Source: Nonomuraea ceibae
GTDB lineage: Bacteria > Actinomycetota > Actinomycetes > Streptosporangiales > Streptosporangiaceae
NCBI RefSeq assembly: GCF_019396325.1
Contig: NZ_JAHKRO010000003.1
Coordinates: 1 to 64,000, forward strand
Direction of reading: 5' to 3'
Length of the DNA stretch: 64,000 nt
The notes under the pieces are model-generated. The model was not told the origin of the DNA. It searched no databases and saw only the letters and a list, made by a program, of their open reading frames with translations. Positions 8,392 to 15,930 of this stretch are shown here, piece after piece. The stretch's first letter is position 1. The number at the start of each line of letters is the position of its first letter. The position numbers and the translations under genes are program-made.

Positions 8392-8961
8392 TCAGCGAAG
8401 GGCGCCGAAGACGAGCCGGATCATCGAACGGGCGAGCGCCTCCGGGTCGCCGCCGGAGCTCTCCGGCAGGGCGCCGCTCAGCCACAGACTTGCGAAGCCG
8501 TGGGCCAGCGACCAGGCGGCGATCGTGGTCATCCGGTCGTGCTCCGCGCCGGGTGACAGCGTCCGCGCGCTGTCGACGAGCACCCCGGCCGCCCGCTCCT
8601 GCGCGCTCCGCACGCCCGGGTCGTCGGCGCGGTAGAGCTCGGGCCGGAACATCACCTCGAAATAGGGTCGATGGTCAATGGCGAACCGGACATAGGCGAC
8701 ACCCACCTCCCATACGTCGGCCGCCGCCGCCTCCAGCGCGTCGGAGAACAGTGTGAAGCCCTCGACCGCCACGGCCGTCAGCAGCCCCTGCTTGTCGCCG
8801 AAGTGGTGGGCGGGGGCGGCGTGCGAGACGCCCGCGCGGCGTGCCAGCTCGCGCAGGCTCCACCCGGCCGGGCCGGACTCGCCGATGGCCTGGAGCGCGG
8901 CGTCGATGATGACGCGCCGCAGGTTGCCGTGGTGGTAGGACGGCTGGCTGATCTCCCTCAC
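8392..8961 (-). CDS. TetR/AcrR-family regulator with WHG-type C-terminal domain
   Basis: A 189-residue repressor. The helix-turn-helix (LRELARRAGVSHAAPAHHFGDK) begins near residue 38, preceded by YHHGNLRRVIIDAAL, a start typical of the TetR subgroup with a WHG/TetR_C_13 ligand domain. It is divergent from DoxX and glyoxalase-like genes. Two related palindromes occupy the short spacer, one next to each start codon, so negative autoregulation plus control of the redox/detoxification operon is likely. The inducer is unknown; quinones or electrophiles are plausible given the neighbours. Confidence 0.88.
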   Translation of the reverse strand: MREISQPSYHHGNLRRVIIDAALQAIGESGPAGWSLRELARRAGVSHAAPAHHFGDKQGLLTAVAVEGFTLFSDALEAAAADVWEVGVAYVRFAIDHRPYFEVMFRPELYRADDPGVRSAQERAAGVLVDSARTLSPGAEHDRMTTIAAWSLAHGFASLWLSGALPESSGGDPEALARSMIRLVFGALR

Positions 8962-8982
8962 CTCCGCTGTGACGCTCTCACC

Positions 8983-9005
8983 CTATCTTGACGTTGACAA
9001 GATAG
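8983..9005. promoter_or_regulatory. TetR operator, copy 1
   Basis: Perfect 8-bp arms CTATCTTG and CAAGATAG flank the 7-base spacer ACGTTGA. The core ATCTTG-N7-CAAGAT is identical to that of the second palindrome 35 bp downstream. It lies 22 bases upstream of the TetR start codon. Confidence 0.75.
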
Positions 9006-9012
9006 CGACCTG

Positions 9013-9045
9013 TCCTCCAATCTTGCCGATGACAAGATTGGAGGA
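9013..9045. promoter_or_regulatory. TetR operator, copy 2, overlapping the DoxX ribosome-binding site
   Basis: Perfect 13-bp arms TCCTCCAATCTTG and CAAGATTGGAGGA flank a 7-base spacer. The right arm contains the GGAGGA Shine-Dalgarno of the DoxX gene. As DNA it is an operator; as RNA it could also fold and hide the ribosome-binding site. Confidence 0.75.
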
Positions 9046-9049
9046 CGGG

Positions 9050-9490
9050 ATGGTTCCGTTCATCGCCCTCACGGGCGGCTTCGTCGTCCTGCGACTGCTC
9101 GGCGTGGCCGGTGTCGACGCCCTGGACGCCTGGCAGCCCGCCCTGCGCGGCGCGCTCGCCCTGATGCTCGTCTTCACCGGGGTGCCGCACTTCCTGCCCT
9201 CGTGGCGGCGCGACTTCGCCGCGATGGTCCCGCCGGTGTTTCCGCGCCCCGCCCTGCTGGTCACCCTCACCGGCGTCCTGGAGCTGGCCGGCGCCGCCGG
9301 GCTCCTGATCCCGCGCCTGGCCCCCTACGCGGGCGCCTGCCTGGCCCTGCTCATGATCGCCATGTTCCCCGCCAACGTCTCGGCCGCCCGCCGCGGCCTC
9401 ACCCTCGGCGGGAAGCCCGTCACGCCACTGCCCGCCCGTACGGCCCTGCAGGTGCTCTTCGTCGCCGCCGCCATCGCCTCGGCCGTGTGA
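9050..9490 (+). CDS. DoxX-family membrane protein
   Basis: A 146-residue protein with four hydrophobic segments: MVPFIALTGGFVVLRLLGV, ALRGALALMLVFTGVPHF, LVTLTGVLELAGAAGLLIP and the C-terminal LQVLFVAAAIASAV. The pattern matches the DoxX-like family of small quinone- or redox-associated membrane proteins. I chose ATG 9050 because GGAGG sits 5 bases upstream; the earlier in-frame start at 8969 would run through both operators. It is followed 22 bases later by a glyoxalase-like gene, probably in the same transcript under TetR control. Confidence 0.82.
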   Translation: MVPFIALTGGFVVLRLLGVAGVDALDAWQPALRGALALMLVFTGVPHFLPSWRRDFAAMVPPVFPRPALLVTLTGVLELAGAAGLLIPRLAPYAGACLALLMIAMFPANVSAARRGLTLGGKPVTPLPARTALQVLFVAAAIASAV

Positions 9491-9512
9491 GCCCGCACCG
9501 AAGGACATCGCC

Positions 9513-10409
9513 ATGAACCATTGCGAAGCCCCCGACATCGACTACATCGACCACACCGTCCTCATCACCACCGACCTCCCCGCCGCCTCGGCCCGCTTCG
9601 GGGCGCTCGGCTTCACCCTCAGCCCCGCCTCGCCCCACCACCTGGCCGAACACCCCGGGGGCCCGCTGATGCCCACCTGCACCGCCAACCGGTGCGCCTA
9701 CTTCGGCCGCTCGTTCATCGAACTGCTCGGCATCGTCGACCCTGCCGCCCCCGACCCGTGGGGCGTACACCACCTGCGGCGCACCTACCGCGGCCTCTTG
9801 ATGACGCTCGGCTCCCGCGACATCCGCACCACCGCTGCCCGGCTCAACGCCGCCGGACTCGCCTCCACCGGCATCCGCGCCCTCGAACGCCAGGTCGACA
9901 CCCCCGACGGCCCCCGCACCGTGCGCGCCGACAGTGTCCGCGTCGACCCCGCCCACACCCCCGGCGGCGCCCTCCAGGCAACCCAGCAGCTCACTCCCCA
10001 GCACGTCCACCAGTCCCGTTACCTCGACCATCCGAACGGCGCCGTGGGCCTGCACAGCGTGCTGCTCGTGGTGCCCGACGACGAGCTGGACGTGCACGAG
10101 GAACGCCACGCCCGCATCCTGGACACCGACGTATGGATCGACGGCACCCGGCGGGTGCTGCCCCTGCGGGAGGGGCGCGTCGAGATCATCCCGCACTCGT
10201 CCCTGGACGAGGTCCTCCCCGGGCACGTCCTGCCCGGCCTGCCCCTGCTGGCGGCCCACACCGTGGCCGTACGCGACCTGGGGCACGCCCGCAAGCTCGT
10301 CGAGGGCAACCAGATCGCCACCCGCGCCACGCCGGACGGCTTCTACGTCCCGGCCGACGACGCCTGCGGCGTCCCCCTCGCCTTCACCCAGGCCGGGACC
10401 ACCGGCTGA
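9513..10409 (+). CDS. VOC-family (glyoxalase-3-like) protein
   Basis: A 298-residue cytosolic protein beginning with a VOC fold strand, YIDHTVLITTDLPAASARF, followed by GFTLSPASPHH. A second related half follows with HSVLLVVPDD and HTVAVRDLGHARKLVEG. The arrangement fits the Glyoxalase_3/VOC group, which uses metal-bound beta-alpha-beta-beta-beta modules for isomerase, dioxygenase or resistance functions. It probably works with DoxX in detoxifying a small reactive compound, as both are behind the same TetR operators. Substrate unknown. Confidence 0.8.
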   Translation: MNHCEAPDIDYIDHTVLITTDLPAASARFGALGFTLSPASPHHLAEHPGGPLMPTCTANRCAYFGRSFIELLGIVDPAAPDPWGVHHLRRTYRGLLMTLGSRDIRTTAARLNAAGLASTGIRALERQVDTPDGPRTVRADSVRVDPAHTPGGALQATQQLTPQHVHQSRYLDHPNGAVGLHSVLLVVPDDELDVHEERHARILDTDVWIDGTRRVLPLREGRVEIIPHSSLDEVLPGHVLPGLPLLAAHTVAVRDLGHARKLVEGNQIATRATPDGFYVPADDACGVPLAFTQAGTTG

Positions 10410-10423
10410 GGCGCGGGGAAGGC

Positions 10424-10458
10424 GCCTGCCCGCCACCCGGTTCCGGTGGCGGGCGGGC
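10424..10458 (+). terminator. Hairpin terminator after the DoxX-glyoxalase operon
   Basis: A perfect 10-bp stem, GCCCGCCACC paired with GGTGGCGGGC, encloses a 7-base loop. It extends to 14 pairs with one G-T wobble. It lies 14 bases after the stop codon and before the convergent methyltransferase. There is no T-run, as is usual in actinomycetes, and it may serve both directions. Confidence 0.7.
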
Positions 10459-10467
10459 GATCTCAGG

Positions 10468-11520
10468 TCACGCCGGGGACGAGGGGCCGATGACGCGGTC
10501 CGGGGTGTCGAGCCAGATCTGCTGCCCTTCGCCGGTGACCGTGACGCCGTAGCGGTCGCGGGCCGGCCGGCCCCATTCCACCCAGGTCAGGTACGCGTCG
10601 GTGACCTCGTCCCACAGCCGTCTAGTCCCATGGCTCGCCACGGCGAACCCGCGGCGGTCCTGTCGGTATCCGGTCGTCGCCCATGATCCGTCGCCGTCCC
10701 ATACCCGTACCTCCATCGTGTCGTCACCTTCACTGGTCGTCGCGCTCACCACGCCGGGCACCAGGGCGGCTATGGCCACGTCGGCTCCGTAGTCGTCCCA
10801 GGCGACGTCGCGGGGGTCGATCGGCGTGGTGCGGTGTTCGGGGCGGTCGCCGAGGCGGTCGGGGACCGGGTGGCGCTGGGCGCGCATCAACATGTAGCCG
10901 GCCGATCCCACGAGCCGTCCGACCGCGCGGTCGCGGCCCACGGTGAGCCGCAGCAGGTGGCCGTACGCCCAGCCGGGTGACCACGGCGTCACGATGACGC
11001 CGCCGGGGCGGGTCTGCTCGACCCACGCCCACGGGACGCGCTGGACGCCGCAGGTCGCGTGCACGCGATCGTACGGAGCTCCGGCCGCGTGGCCGAGCGC
11101 GCCGTCGCCGACCACCAGGTGCGGGCTCCGGCCGCAGACGACGAGGTTCTTGGCGGCCTGGTCGGCGACCGCCGGGTCCACCTCCACGGTGGTGACATGG
11201 TCGTCCCCCAGCCGGGCCGACAGCAGGGCCGCCGTCCAGCCGGTGCCGACGTCCAGCACCCGCTGCCCGTCGTGGACGTACAGGTGGGCGAGCGAGGCGA
11301 ACACGGCGCCTGGGGCCGAGAGCGACGACGTCCACGAGCCCTCGCCCGTCGCCGGGTCGCCCGCGCCGTCGTCGGCCTGGGTGATCAGGGAGGCGTCGGA
11401 GTAGACGCCCTCCCACCAGGCGTCGGGGTCGGTGTCGTACGCCTTCCGCCACTCGGGCGGCAGGTCACCGGCCGCCTCGAGCCGCTCGGCCAGGAGCCCA
11501 CGGAGCCCGGCCTCGGTCAT
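10468..11520 (-). CDS. Protein-L-isoaspartate O-methyltransferase-like SAM methyltransferase
   Basis: A 350-residue class I SAM-dependent methyltransferase. The SAM motif is VLDVGTGWTAALLSARLG near residue 89, followed by the acidic loop VTTVEVDPAVADQA. A PCMT-like segment PYDRVHATCGVQRVPWAWVEQTRPGG is visible in part as the post-II motif. The C-terminal 120 residues are extra compared with ordinary PCMT (about 220 aa) and resemble the extended actinomycete form used for protein repair or peptide modification. No lanthipeptide or other peptide precursor is nearby, so protein repair or an unknown substrate is more likely. Confidence 0.78.
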   Translation of the reverse strand: MTEAGLRGLLAERLEAAGDLPPEWRKAYDTDPDAWWEGVYSDASLITQADDGAGDPATGEGSWTSSLSAPGAVFASLAHLYVHDGQRVLDVGTGWTAALLSARLGDDHVTTVEVDPAVADQAAKNLVVCGRSPHLVVGDGALGHAAGAPYDRVHATCGVQRVPWAWVEQTRPGGVIVTPWSPGWAYGHLLRLTVGRDRAVGRLVGSAGYMLMRAQRHPVPDRLGDRPEHRTTPIDPRDVAWDDYGADVAIAALVPGVVSATTSEGDDTMEVRVWDGDGSWATTGYRQDRRGFAVASHGTRRLWDEVTDAYLTWVEWGRPARDRYGVTVTGEGQQIWLDTPDRVIGPSSPA

Positions 11521-11597
11521 GTCGATCTCCCTCGCCTGGACGGACGCCCAGCGTGACCGTATGACTACCGCGGTGGTTGGGCAAGGCGTCCGTCAGG

Positions 11598-12830
11598 CTA
11601 GACATGCGTGGCCCTGCGGGAGGTTGTGCGGTCGAGGAGGATGAGCGGGATGAGGGCGGCGGCCAGGGCGGCGCCGATCCAGGGGACGGCGGTGAGGTCG
11701 GCGCCGGTGTTGAGTGCGGCGCCGGCGAGCACCGGGACGAGGCTGATGCCGAGCTGGAACGCGGACACCGTCGTCGCTCCGGCGAGCGTCGGCGCGGCCG
11801 AGGCGATGGCGAAGACGCGGGCGTAGATGGCCGGGTTCAGGACGAACCCGGCGATCCCGAGGAGCAGGACGAGGGGGACGACGGCGAGCGCGTACCGGGC
11901 GAGAAGGGCGAGCAGGACGGACACGACGAGGATCCCGATCGCCCCGGTCAGCAGCGCGTGGAAGGGGCGCCGGTCGGCGATCCTGCCGCCGGCGGACAGC
12001 CCGGCGAACGCGCCGATGCCGAACAGCGCGAGGACCGCGGGCACCCAGACGCCGGGCAGGCCGGTGACGCCGGTCAGCAGCGCCGCCAGGTAGTTGAACG
12101 AGATCATGTACGCGGCGGTGCTGAGGATGGTGGCGGCGAAGACCGTCCACAGCTGTGGGCGGCGCAGGGTGCGCAGCTCGCGGCGTACGCTCGGCTCCAC
12201 GCCCGCGCTGGTGGCGGGCATCGCGACCAGGGCGGTGACCGCTCCGGCGACGGTCAGGGCGACGACGAGCCAGAAGCCGCCGCGCCAGCCCGCGAGGTGG
12301 CTGACCAGCGCGCCGGCCGGGCCGCCGGCGATCATCGCGAGGCTGAGCCCGCTGACGACGACGCCGGACGCGCGCGCGGTGCGGTCGGGCGTGACGAGGC
12401 CGACGGCGGTGACGGCGGCGACGGCCCAGTAGCCCGCGTAGGCGAGGCCGCTGGCGAAGCGGCTGGCCAGCAGCACCGGGTAGTCGTCGGTCACCAGCCC
12501 GATCGCCACCGAGGCGGCGAAGACGGCCTGGGTGGTCACCAGCGTGGTGCGTCGCGGCCAGCGCAGGCTCAGGATGGCGAAGGGCGGCCCGCCGACGACG
12601 ACGCCGATGGCGAAGGCGGAGATCAGCGCGCCGGCGGCGGGCAGCGTGATGCGCAGGTCGTCGGCGACCGCGGGCAGCACCCCGGCCAGCAGGAACTCCG
12701 CGCTGCCCATCGCGAACAGGCTGAAGGCCAGCAGGTAGACGCCGAACGGCAGCCTTCCCCGCGGGGCCGGTGGGGGACCGTCGGCCTGCCGTGTGCTGTC
12801 GCCGCCCGGTTCCTCGGTTGTCTTGATCAC
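11598..12830 (-). CDS. MFS exporter, Cmx/CmrA (chloramphenicol efflux)-like DHA1
   Basis: A 410-residue, 12-helix transporter. The N-terminal segment LPFGVYLLAFSLFAMGSAEF and the motif SGLSLAMIAGGPAGALVSHLAGWRGGFW follow the pattern of Cmx/AraJ-type drug exporters. GTG 12830 is chosen since GGAGG lies 8 bases upstream; a GTG at 12839 sits within that element. A perfect palindrome overlaps the start. It is divergent from an XRE-cupin regulator, so the regulator probably controls it. The actual substrate (chloramphenicol, arabinose-like sugar or other) is not determined by sequence. Confidence 0.8.
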   Translation of the reverse strand: MIKTTEEPGGDSTRQADGPPPAPRGRLPFGVYLLAFSLFAMGSAEFLLAGVLPAVADDLRITLPAAGALISAFAIGVVVGGPPFAILSLRWPRRTTLVTTQAVFAASVAIGLVTDDYPVLLASRFASGLAYAGYWAVAAVTAVGLVTPDRTARASGVVVSGLSLAMIAGGPAGALVSHLAGWRGGFWLVVALTVAGAVTALVAMPATSAGVEPSVRRELRTLRRPQLWTVFAATILSTAAYMISFNYLAALLTGVTGLPGVWVPAVLALFGIGAFAGLSAGGRIADRRPFHALLTGAIGILVVSVLLALLARYALAVVPLVLLLGIAGFVLNPAIYARVFAIASAAPTLAGATTVSAFQLGISLVPVLAGAALNTGADLTAVPWIGAALAAALIPLILLDRTTSRRATHV

Positions 12831-12838
12831 GGTGATCA
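12824..12838. promoter_or_regulatory. Palindrome overlapping the MFS start codon
   Basis: Arms TGATCAC and GTGATCA are separated by a single G. The left arm includes the GTG start of the exporter on the minus strand. It may be an operator or merely a coding coincidence. Confidence 0.35.
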
Positions 12839-12875
12839 CCTCCGCGCCGATGGTGCTGGGGACGCGGATCAGGCA

Positions 12876-12889
12876 GCAACTTACGTTGC
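12876..12889. promoter_or_regulatory. Putative XRE operator upstream of the XRE-cupin gene
   Basis: An inverted repeat GCAAC-TTAC-GTTGC lies 33 bases before the regulator start, inside the divergent promoter region. Its central location suits a dimeric HTH protein such as the adjacent XRE-cupin regulator. Confidence 0.4.
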
Positions 12890-12921
12890 CATTTCTGGGA
12901 CGCGGGCGGTGGAATGGACTT

Positions 12922-13518
12922 ATGGACGAGCAATCCCCGGACCGGCCGCCGATCGCCGCGACGCTGGCCGAGGTCGGCCCCCGGCTCCGGCGCATCCGCG
13001 AGCGGCGCGAGGTCAGCCTGTCGGCGCTGGCCGAGGCCACCGGCATCTCCAGGAGCACGCTGTCCAGGCTGGAGACGGGCCAGCGCCGCCCCAGCCTGGA
13101 GCTCCTGCTGCCGATCGCGCTGGCCCACCAGGTGCCGCTGGACGAGCTGGTCGGCGCGCCGGCGGTCGGCGACCCGCGCGTCCACGTCAGGCCGCGGGTG
13201 CACAACGGCCGTACGGTGATCCCGCTGACCACCCAGCCGGGGCCGCTGCAGGCGTGGAAGTCGATCATTCCGGCCGACCAGAACCGGCCCGAGCTGGTCA
13301 CGCACGAGGGTTACGAGTGGCTGTACGTGCTGTCCGGGCGCATGCGGCTCGTCGTGGGCGACCGCGACCTGGTCATGAAGGCGGGGGAGGCGGCCGAGTT
13401 CGACACCCGGCTGCCGCACTGGTTCGGGCCCGCGGGGGAGTCGCCGGTGGAGGTGATCAACCTGTTCGGCCGCCAGGGGGAGCGCATGCACGTCCGCGCG
13501 AGGCCGCGTTCACGGTGA
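12922..13518 (+). CDS. XRE-family regulator with cupin domain
   Basis: A 198-residue regulator. The N-terminal helix-turn-helix is VSLSALAEATGISRSTLSRL (about residues 33-52). A cupin_2 barrel follows, with HEGYEWLYVLSGRMRLVVG and LPHWFGP as its two conserved motifs. XRE-cupin proteins sense small molecules and usually repress an adjacent transporter or catabolic gene. Here the divergent Cmx-like exporter is the obvious target. ATG 12922 is used since upstream frame extensions would enter the exporter promoter. The end overlaps the convergent phosphotransferase gene by 9 bases. Confidence 0.88.
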   Translation: MDEQSPDRPPIAATLAEVGPRLRRIRERREVSLSALAEATGISRSTLSRLETGQRRPSLELLLPIALAHQVPLDELVGAPAVGDPRVHVRPRVHNGRTVIPLTTQPGPLQAWKSIIPADQNRPELVTHEGYEWLYVLSGRMRLVVGDRDLVMKAGEAAEFDTRLPHWFGPAGESPVEVINLFGRQGERMHVRARPRSR

Positions 13519-14373
13519 GGGGTCCAGGGCGGCGGTGATCTGGCGGGCGGTCTGCGCGGCGACGCGCGGGCTGGTGGCGGCGTACGCGGTGTAGGCGTTG
13601 AGGCCCGTCGCCAGCGCCCAGCCGCGCCCGCGCAGCCAGGTGGCGTCGTCCACGCCGAGCGCCGCGCGGAAGACGGCCCGGCTGCCGGGCGACATCAGCG
13701 TGAAGGCGATCATCAGGTCGCAGGCCGGATCGCCCACGGCGAGCCCGCCGAAGTCGATCACCGCGCTCAGCCGCCCGCCGTCGACCAGCAGGTTGCCGGT
13801 GTGGAAGTCGCCGTGCACCCACACCGGCGGACGGTCCCAGGCGGGCGCGGCCAGCGCCGCGTCCCACAGCGCGGTCATCGCGGCGGCGTCGAACACGCCG
13901 CCGGTCGCGGCGATCGCCGCCCGCGTGTCGCGGTCGCGGCCGGACAGCGGCTCGGTGCGCAGCCCGGCGCGCGGCGGCACGGGGGTGAGCCGTTGCAGCG
14001 CGGTCAGGAACGCCGCCAGCTCGACGGCGGCCTCGGCGGAGTCGCCCAGCGTCTCGACGGTCGCCACCTCGCCGGTCAGCCAGCGCGACACCGCCCACGG
14101 CCACGGGTAGCCGAAGGCGGGCTCGCCGACCGCGACCGGCGCCGGGACCGCGAGCGGCAGGTGCGGGGCCAGCCGGGGCAGCCACGCGGCCTCCTTCGCG
14201 GCCTGCCCGATGGCGCCGTCGTGGCGGGGCAGCCGTACGGACAGCTTCTCGCCCAGCCGGTAGATCACGTGGTCGGAGCCGGCCGGGTCGAGCAGCTCCA
14301 GCGGCAGCCCGGCCCACTGCGGGAACTGCGTGTCGACCAGGCGTCTGGCCAGCTTGTCGTCGATCAAGGGCAC
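13510..14373 (-). CDS. Aminoglycoside phosphotransferase (APH)-family kinase
   Basis: A 287-residue kinase-like protein. The catalytic Brenner motif is VHGDFHTGNLLV, with the invariant HGD and Asn, and the metal-binding motif is VIDFGGLAVGDPACDL. The N-terminal lobe carries YRLGEKLSVRLPRHDG with the likely ATP-contacting lysine. Length and layout match the APH/choline-kinase superfamily, which phosphorylates aminoglycosides, macrolides or metabolic alcohols. Resistance is possible but not proven. No promoter or regulator specific to it was recognised. Confidence 0.85.
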   Translation of the reverse strand: MPLIDDKLARRLVDTQFPQWAGLPLELLDPAGSDHVIYRLGEKLSVRLPRHDGAIGQAAKEAAWLPRLAPHLPLAVPAPVAVGEPAFGYPWPWAVSRWLTGEVATVETLGDSAEAAVELAAFLTALQRLTPVPPRAGLRTEPLSGRDRDTRAAIAATGGVFDAAAMTALWDAALAAPAWDRPPVWVHGDFHTGNLLVDGGRLSAVIDFGGLAVGDPACDLMIAFTLMSPGSRAVFRAALGVDDATWLRGRGWALATGLNAYTAYAATSPRVAAQTARQITAALDPSP

Positions 14374-14409
14374 GTACGGCTCCTGCGGTCGGGACGGGTC
14401 CGGACCATC

Positions 14410-14925
14410 TCAGCCCGTACGCGGGCCCCTTGTCGACCGGATTTCGCCGCCGAAGAAGTCGGTCTCCGGGTTCTGCATGTACTCCATGGCCGCCGCGAAC
14501 CCGGGGTCGCTCCAGCGGCGCTCCAGCTCCTCGGCCGTCACGTCCTCGATGCGGGTCTGGATCCACCACAGATTGCCGTACGGGTCGCGCACCCGGCCTA
14601 CGAGGTCGCCGAAGGCCAGGTGGGTGACCTCGCTGACCACCACGCCGCCGGCCTTGAGCGCCTGCCGCAGCACGGCCCGCGCGTCCTCGACGTACAGGCG
14701 CAGGAACGCGGGCGTCGGCGGCCAGCCGGGGGGCGAGTCGAACAGCATCACGATCGCGTCGCCGATCCGCACCTCGGCGTGGCCGATGACGCCGCTGTCG
14801 TCGACGACGCGGCCCAGCTCCTCGGCGCCGAACGCCTCCGTCAGGTAGTCGATGAGGGCGGCGGTGTCGGGGGAGATGATCCACGGCGTCACCGTCGTGT
14901 AGCCCTCGGGCTTGAAGTTCGTCAT
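14410..14925 (-). CDS. VOC-family protein (PhnB/glyoxalase-like)
   Basis: A 171-residue protein with a start typical of PhnB-like VOC domains (GYTTVTPWIISPDTAALIDY). Later come AEVRIGDAIVMLFDS and the closing strand GRVRDPYGNLWWIQTRIED. Such proteins are dimeric metal-fold scaffolds used in isomerisation or resistance. The C-terminal tail (about 40 residues) includes MEYMQNPETDFFGGEI, resembling SRPBCC-neighbour proteins. ATG 14925 is the natural start. It lies 26 bases downstream of a WYL regulator on the same strand, so they probably form an operon. Confidence 0.82.
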   Translation of the reverse strand: MTNFKPEGYTTVTPWIISPDTAALIDYLTEAFGAEELGRVVDDSGVIGHAEVRIGDAIVMLFDSPPGWPPTPAFLRLYVEDARAVLRQALKAGGVVVSEVTHLAFGDLVGRVRDPYGNLWWIQTRIEDVTAEELERRWSDPGFAAAMEYMQNPETDFFGGEIRSTRGPRTG

Positions 14926-14951
14926 GCCCTCGACCGTAGGAGCCGTATAGG

Positions 14952-15908
14952 TCAGTTTCTGTCCTGAGCGGCACGCAGGGTTCTGGCGGCCAGGGCGCGC
15001 AGGTGTTCGACCAGCTCGGGCGGCTCGTGCACGTCGAACTCGTAGCCGATCGCCAGCAGCCGGAACGCCAGCCAGTCCAGCGTGTCGCCGCGGCTGCGGA
15101 TCAGGCAGCGGCGCTCGTCCAGGGGCTCCAGCTCGGTCGCGTCGCCGAGCCGCACCGCGACCTGCTCGATCGGCGCGTGCAGCGTGGCGACCGCCTGGTA
15201 GGTGGGCGCGAGCGCGTTCAGCCGGGAGGTGACGAAGTCGGCGGCGTCGTCGGCGGGGAGCTGCCGGGGCGTGGCGCGGGCGCCGGTCGGCCGGGGCTCC
15301 TCGACGCGGTCGACGCGGAACGTGCGCCAGTCGTCCCTGTCCAGGTCGTACGCCACCAGGTACCAGCGGCGGCCCACCGTGACCAGGCGGTGCGGCTCCA
15401 CGTGACGCCTGCTCTCCCGCTCCGCCCGGTACAGGAAGCGCAGGCGCTCGCCGTGCGCGGCGGCCGTGGCGAGCACGGTCAGGAGCTCCGGGTCGATGCC
15501 CGGCCCGGAGAGCTGCGGCGCGGGCGCGGTGGCGGTGTTCAGCGCGCCGACGCGGTGGCGCAGCCGCGACGGCAGCACCTGTTGCAGCTTGGCCATGGCG
15601 CGGACCGACGCCTCGTCGATGCCGTCGACGGCGTGCCGGGTCACGGTGCGCAGGCCGACCGTGATGGCCACCGCCTCCTCGTCGTCGAGCAGCAGCGGCG
15701 GCATCGCGGTGCCCGCGACCAGGCGGTAACCGCCGTCGCCGCCCCGGGTGGCCTCGACGGGGTAGCCGAGCCCGCGCAGCCGTTCGATGTCGCGGCGAAT
15801 GGTGCGCCCGCTGACCCCCAGACGTTCGGCCAGCTCGCTGCCGGGCCATTCGCGCGGGGACTGCAGCAGGGACAGGAGCTTCAGCAGTCGTGCGGAAGTG
15901 CCGGACAT
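14952..15908 (-). CDS. HTH_11-WYL domain transcriptional regulator
   Basis: A 318-residue regulator with an N-terminal DeoR-like winged HTH (ELAERLGVSGRTIRRDIERL). A central WYL domain carries the signature GRRWYLVAYDLDRDDWRTF, followed by a WCX-type C-terminal extension. WYL domains bind nucleic acids or nucleotides and commonly act as ligand-sensing regulators. The start ATG 15908 is followed by the HTH at normal distance. It probably co-transcribes with the VOC gene downstream. This subgroup (the YafY type) is distinct from the paired PafBC regulators. Confidence 0.88.
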   Translation of the reverse strand: MSGTSARLLKLLSLLQSPREWPGSELAERLGVSGRTIRRDIERLRGLGYPVEATRGGDGGYRLVAGTAMPPLLLDDEEAVAITVGLRTVTRHAVDGIDEASVRAMAKLQQVLPSRLRHRVGALNTATAPAPQLSGPGIDPELLTVLATAAAHGERLRFLYRAERESRRHVEPHRLVTVGRRWYLVAYDLDRDDWRTFRVDRVEEPRPTGARATPRQLPADDAADFVTSRLNALAPTYQAVATLHAPIEQVAVRLGDATELEPLDERRCLIRSRGDTLDWLAFRLLAIGYEFDVHEPPELVEHLRALAARTLRAAQDRN

Positions 15909-15930
15909 GCTCCCCAGGATGCCACCGGGG

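Noticed and set aside
11577..13538. A 653-codon plus-strand frame across the MFS exporter
   Set aside because: The translated sequence is repetitive Gly/Asp/Arg, and the opposite strand carries a 12-helix transporter.
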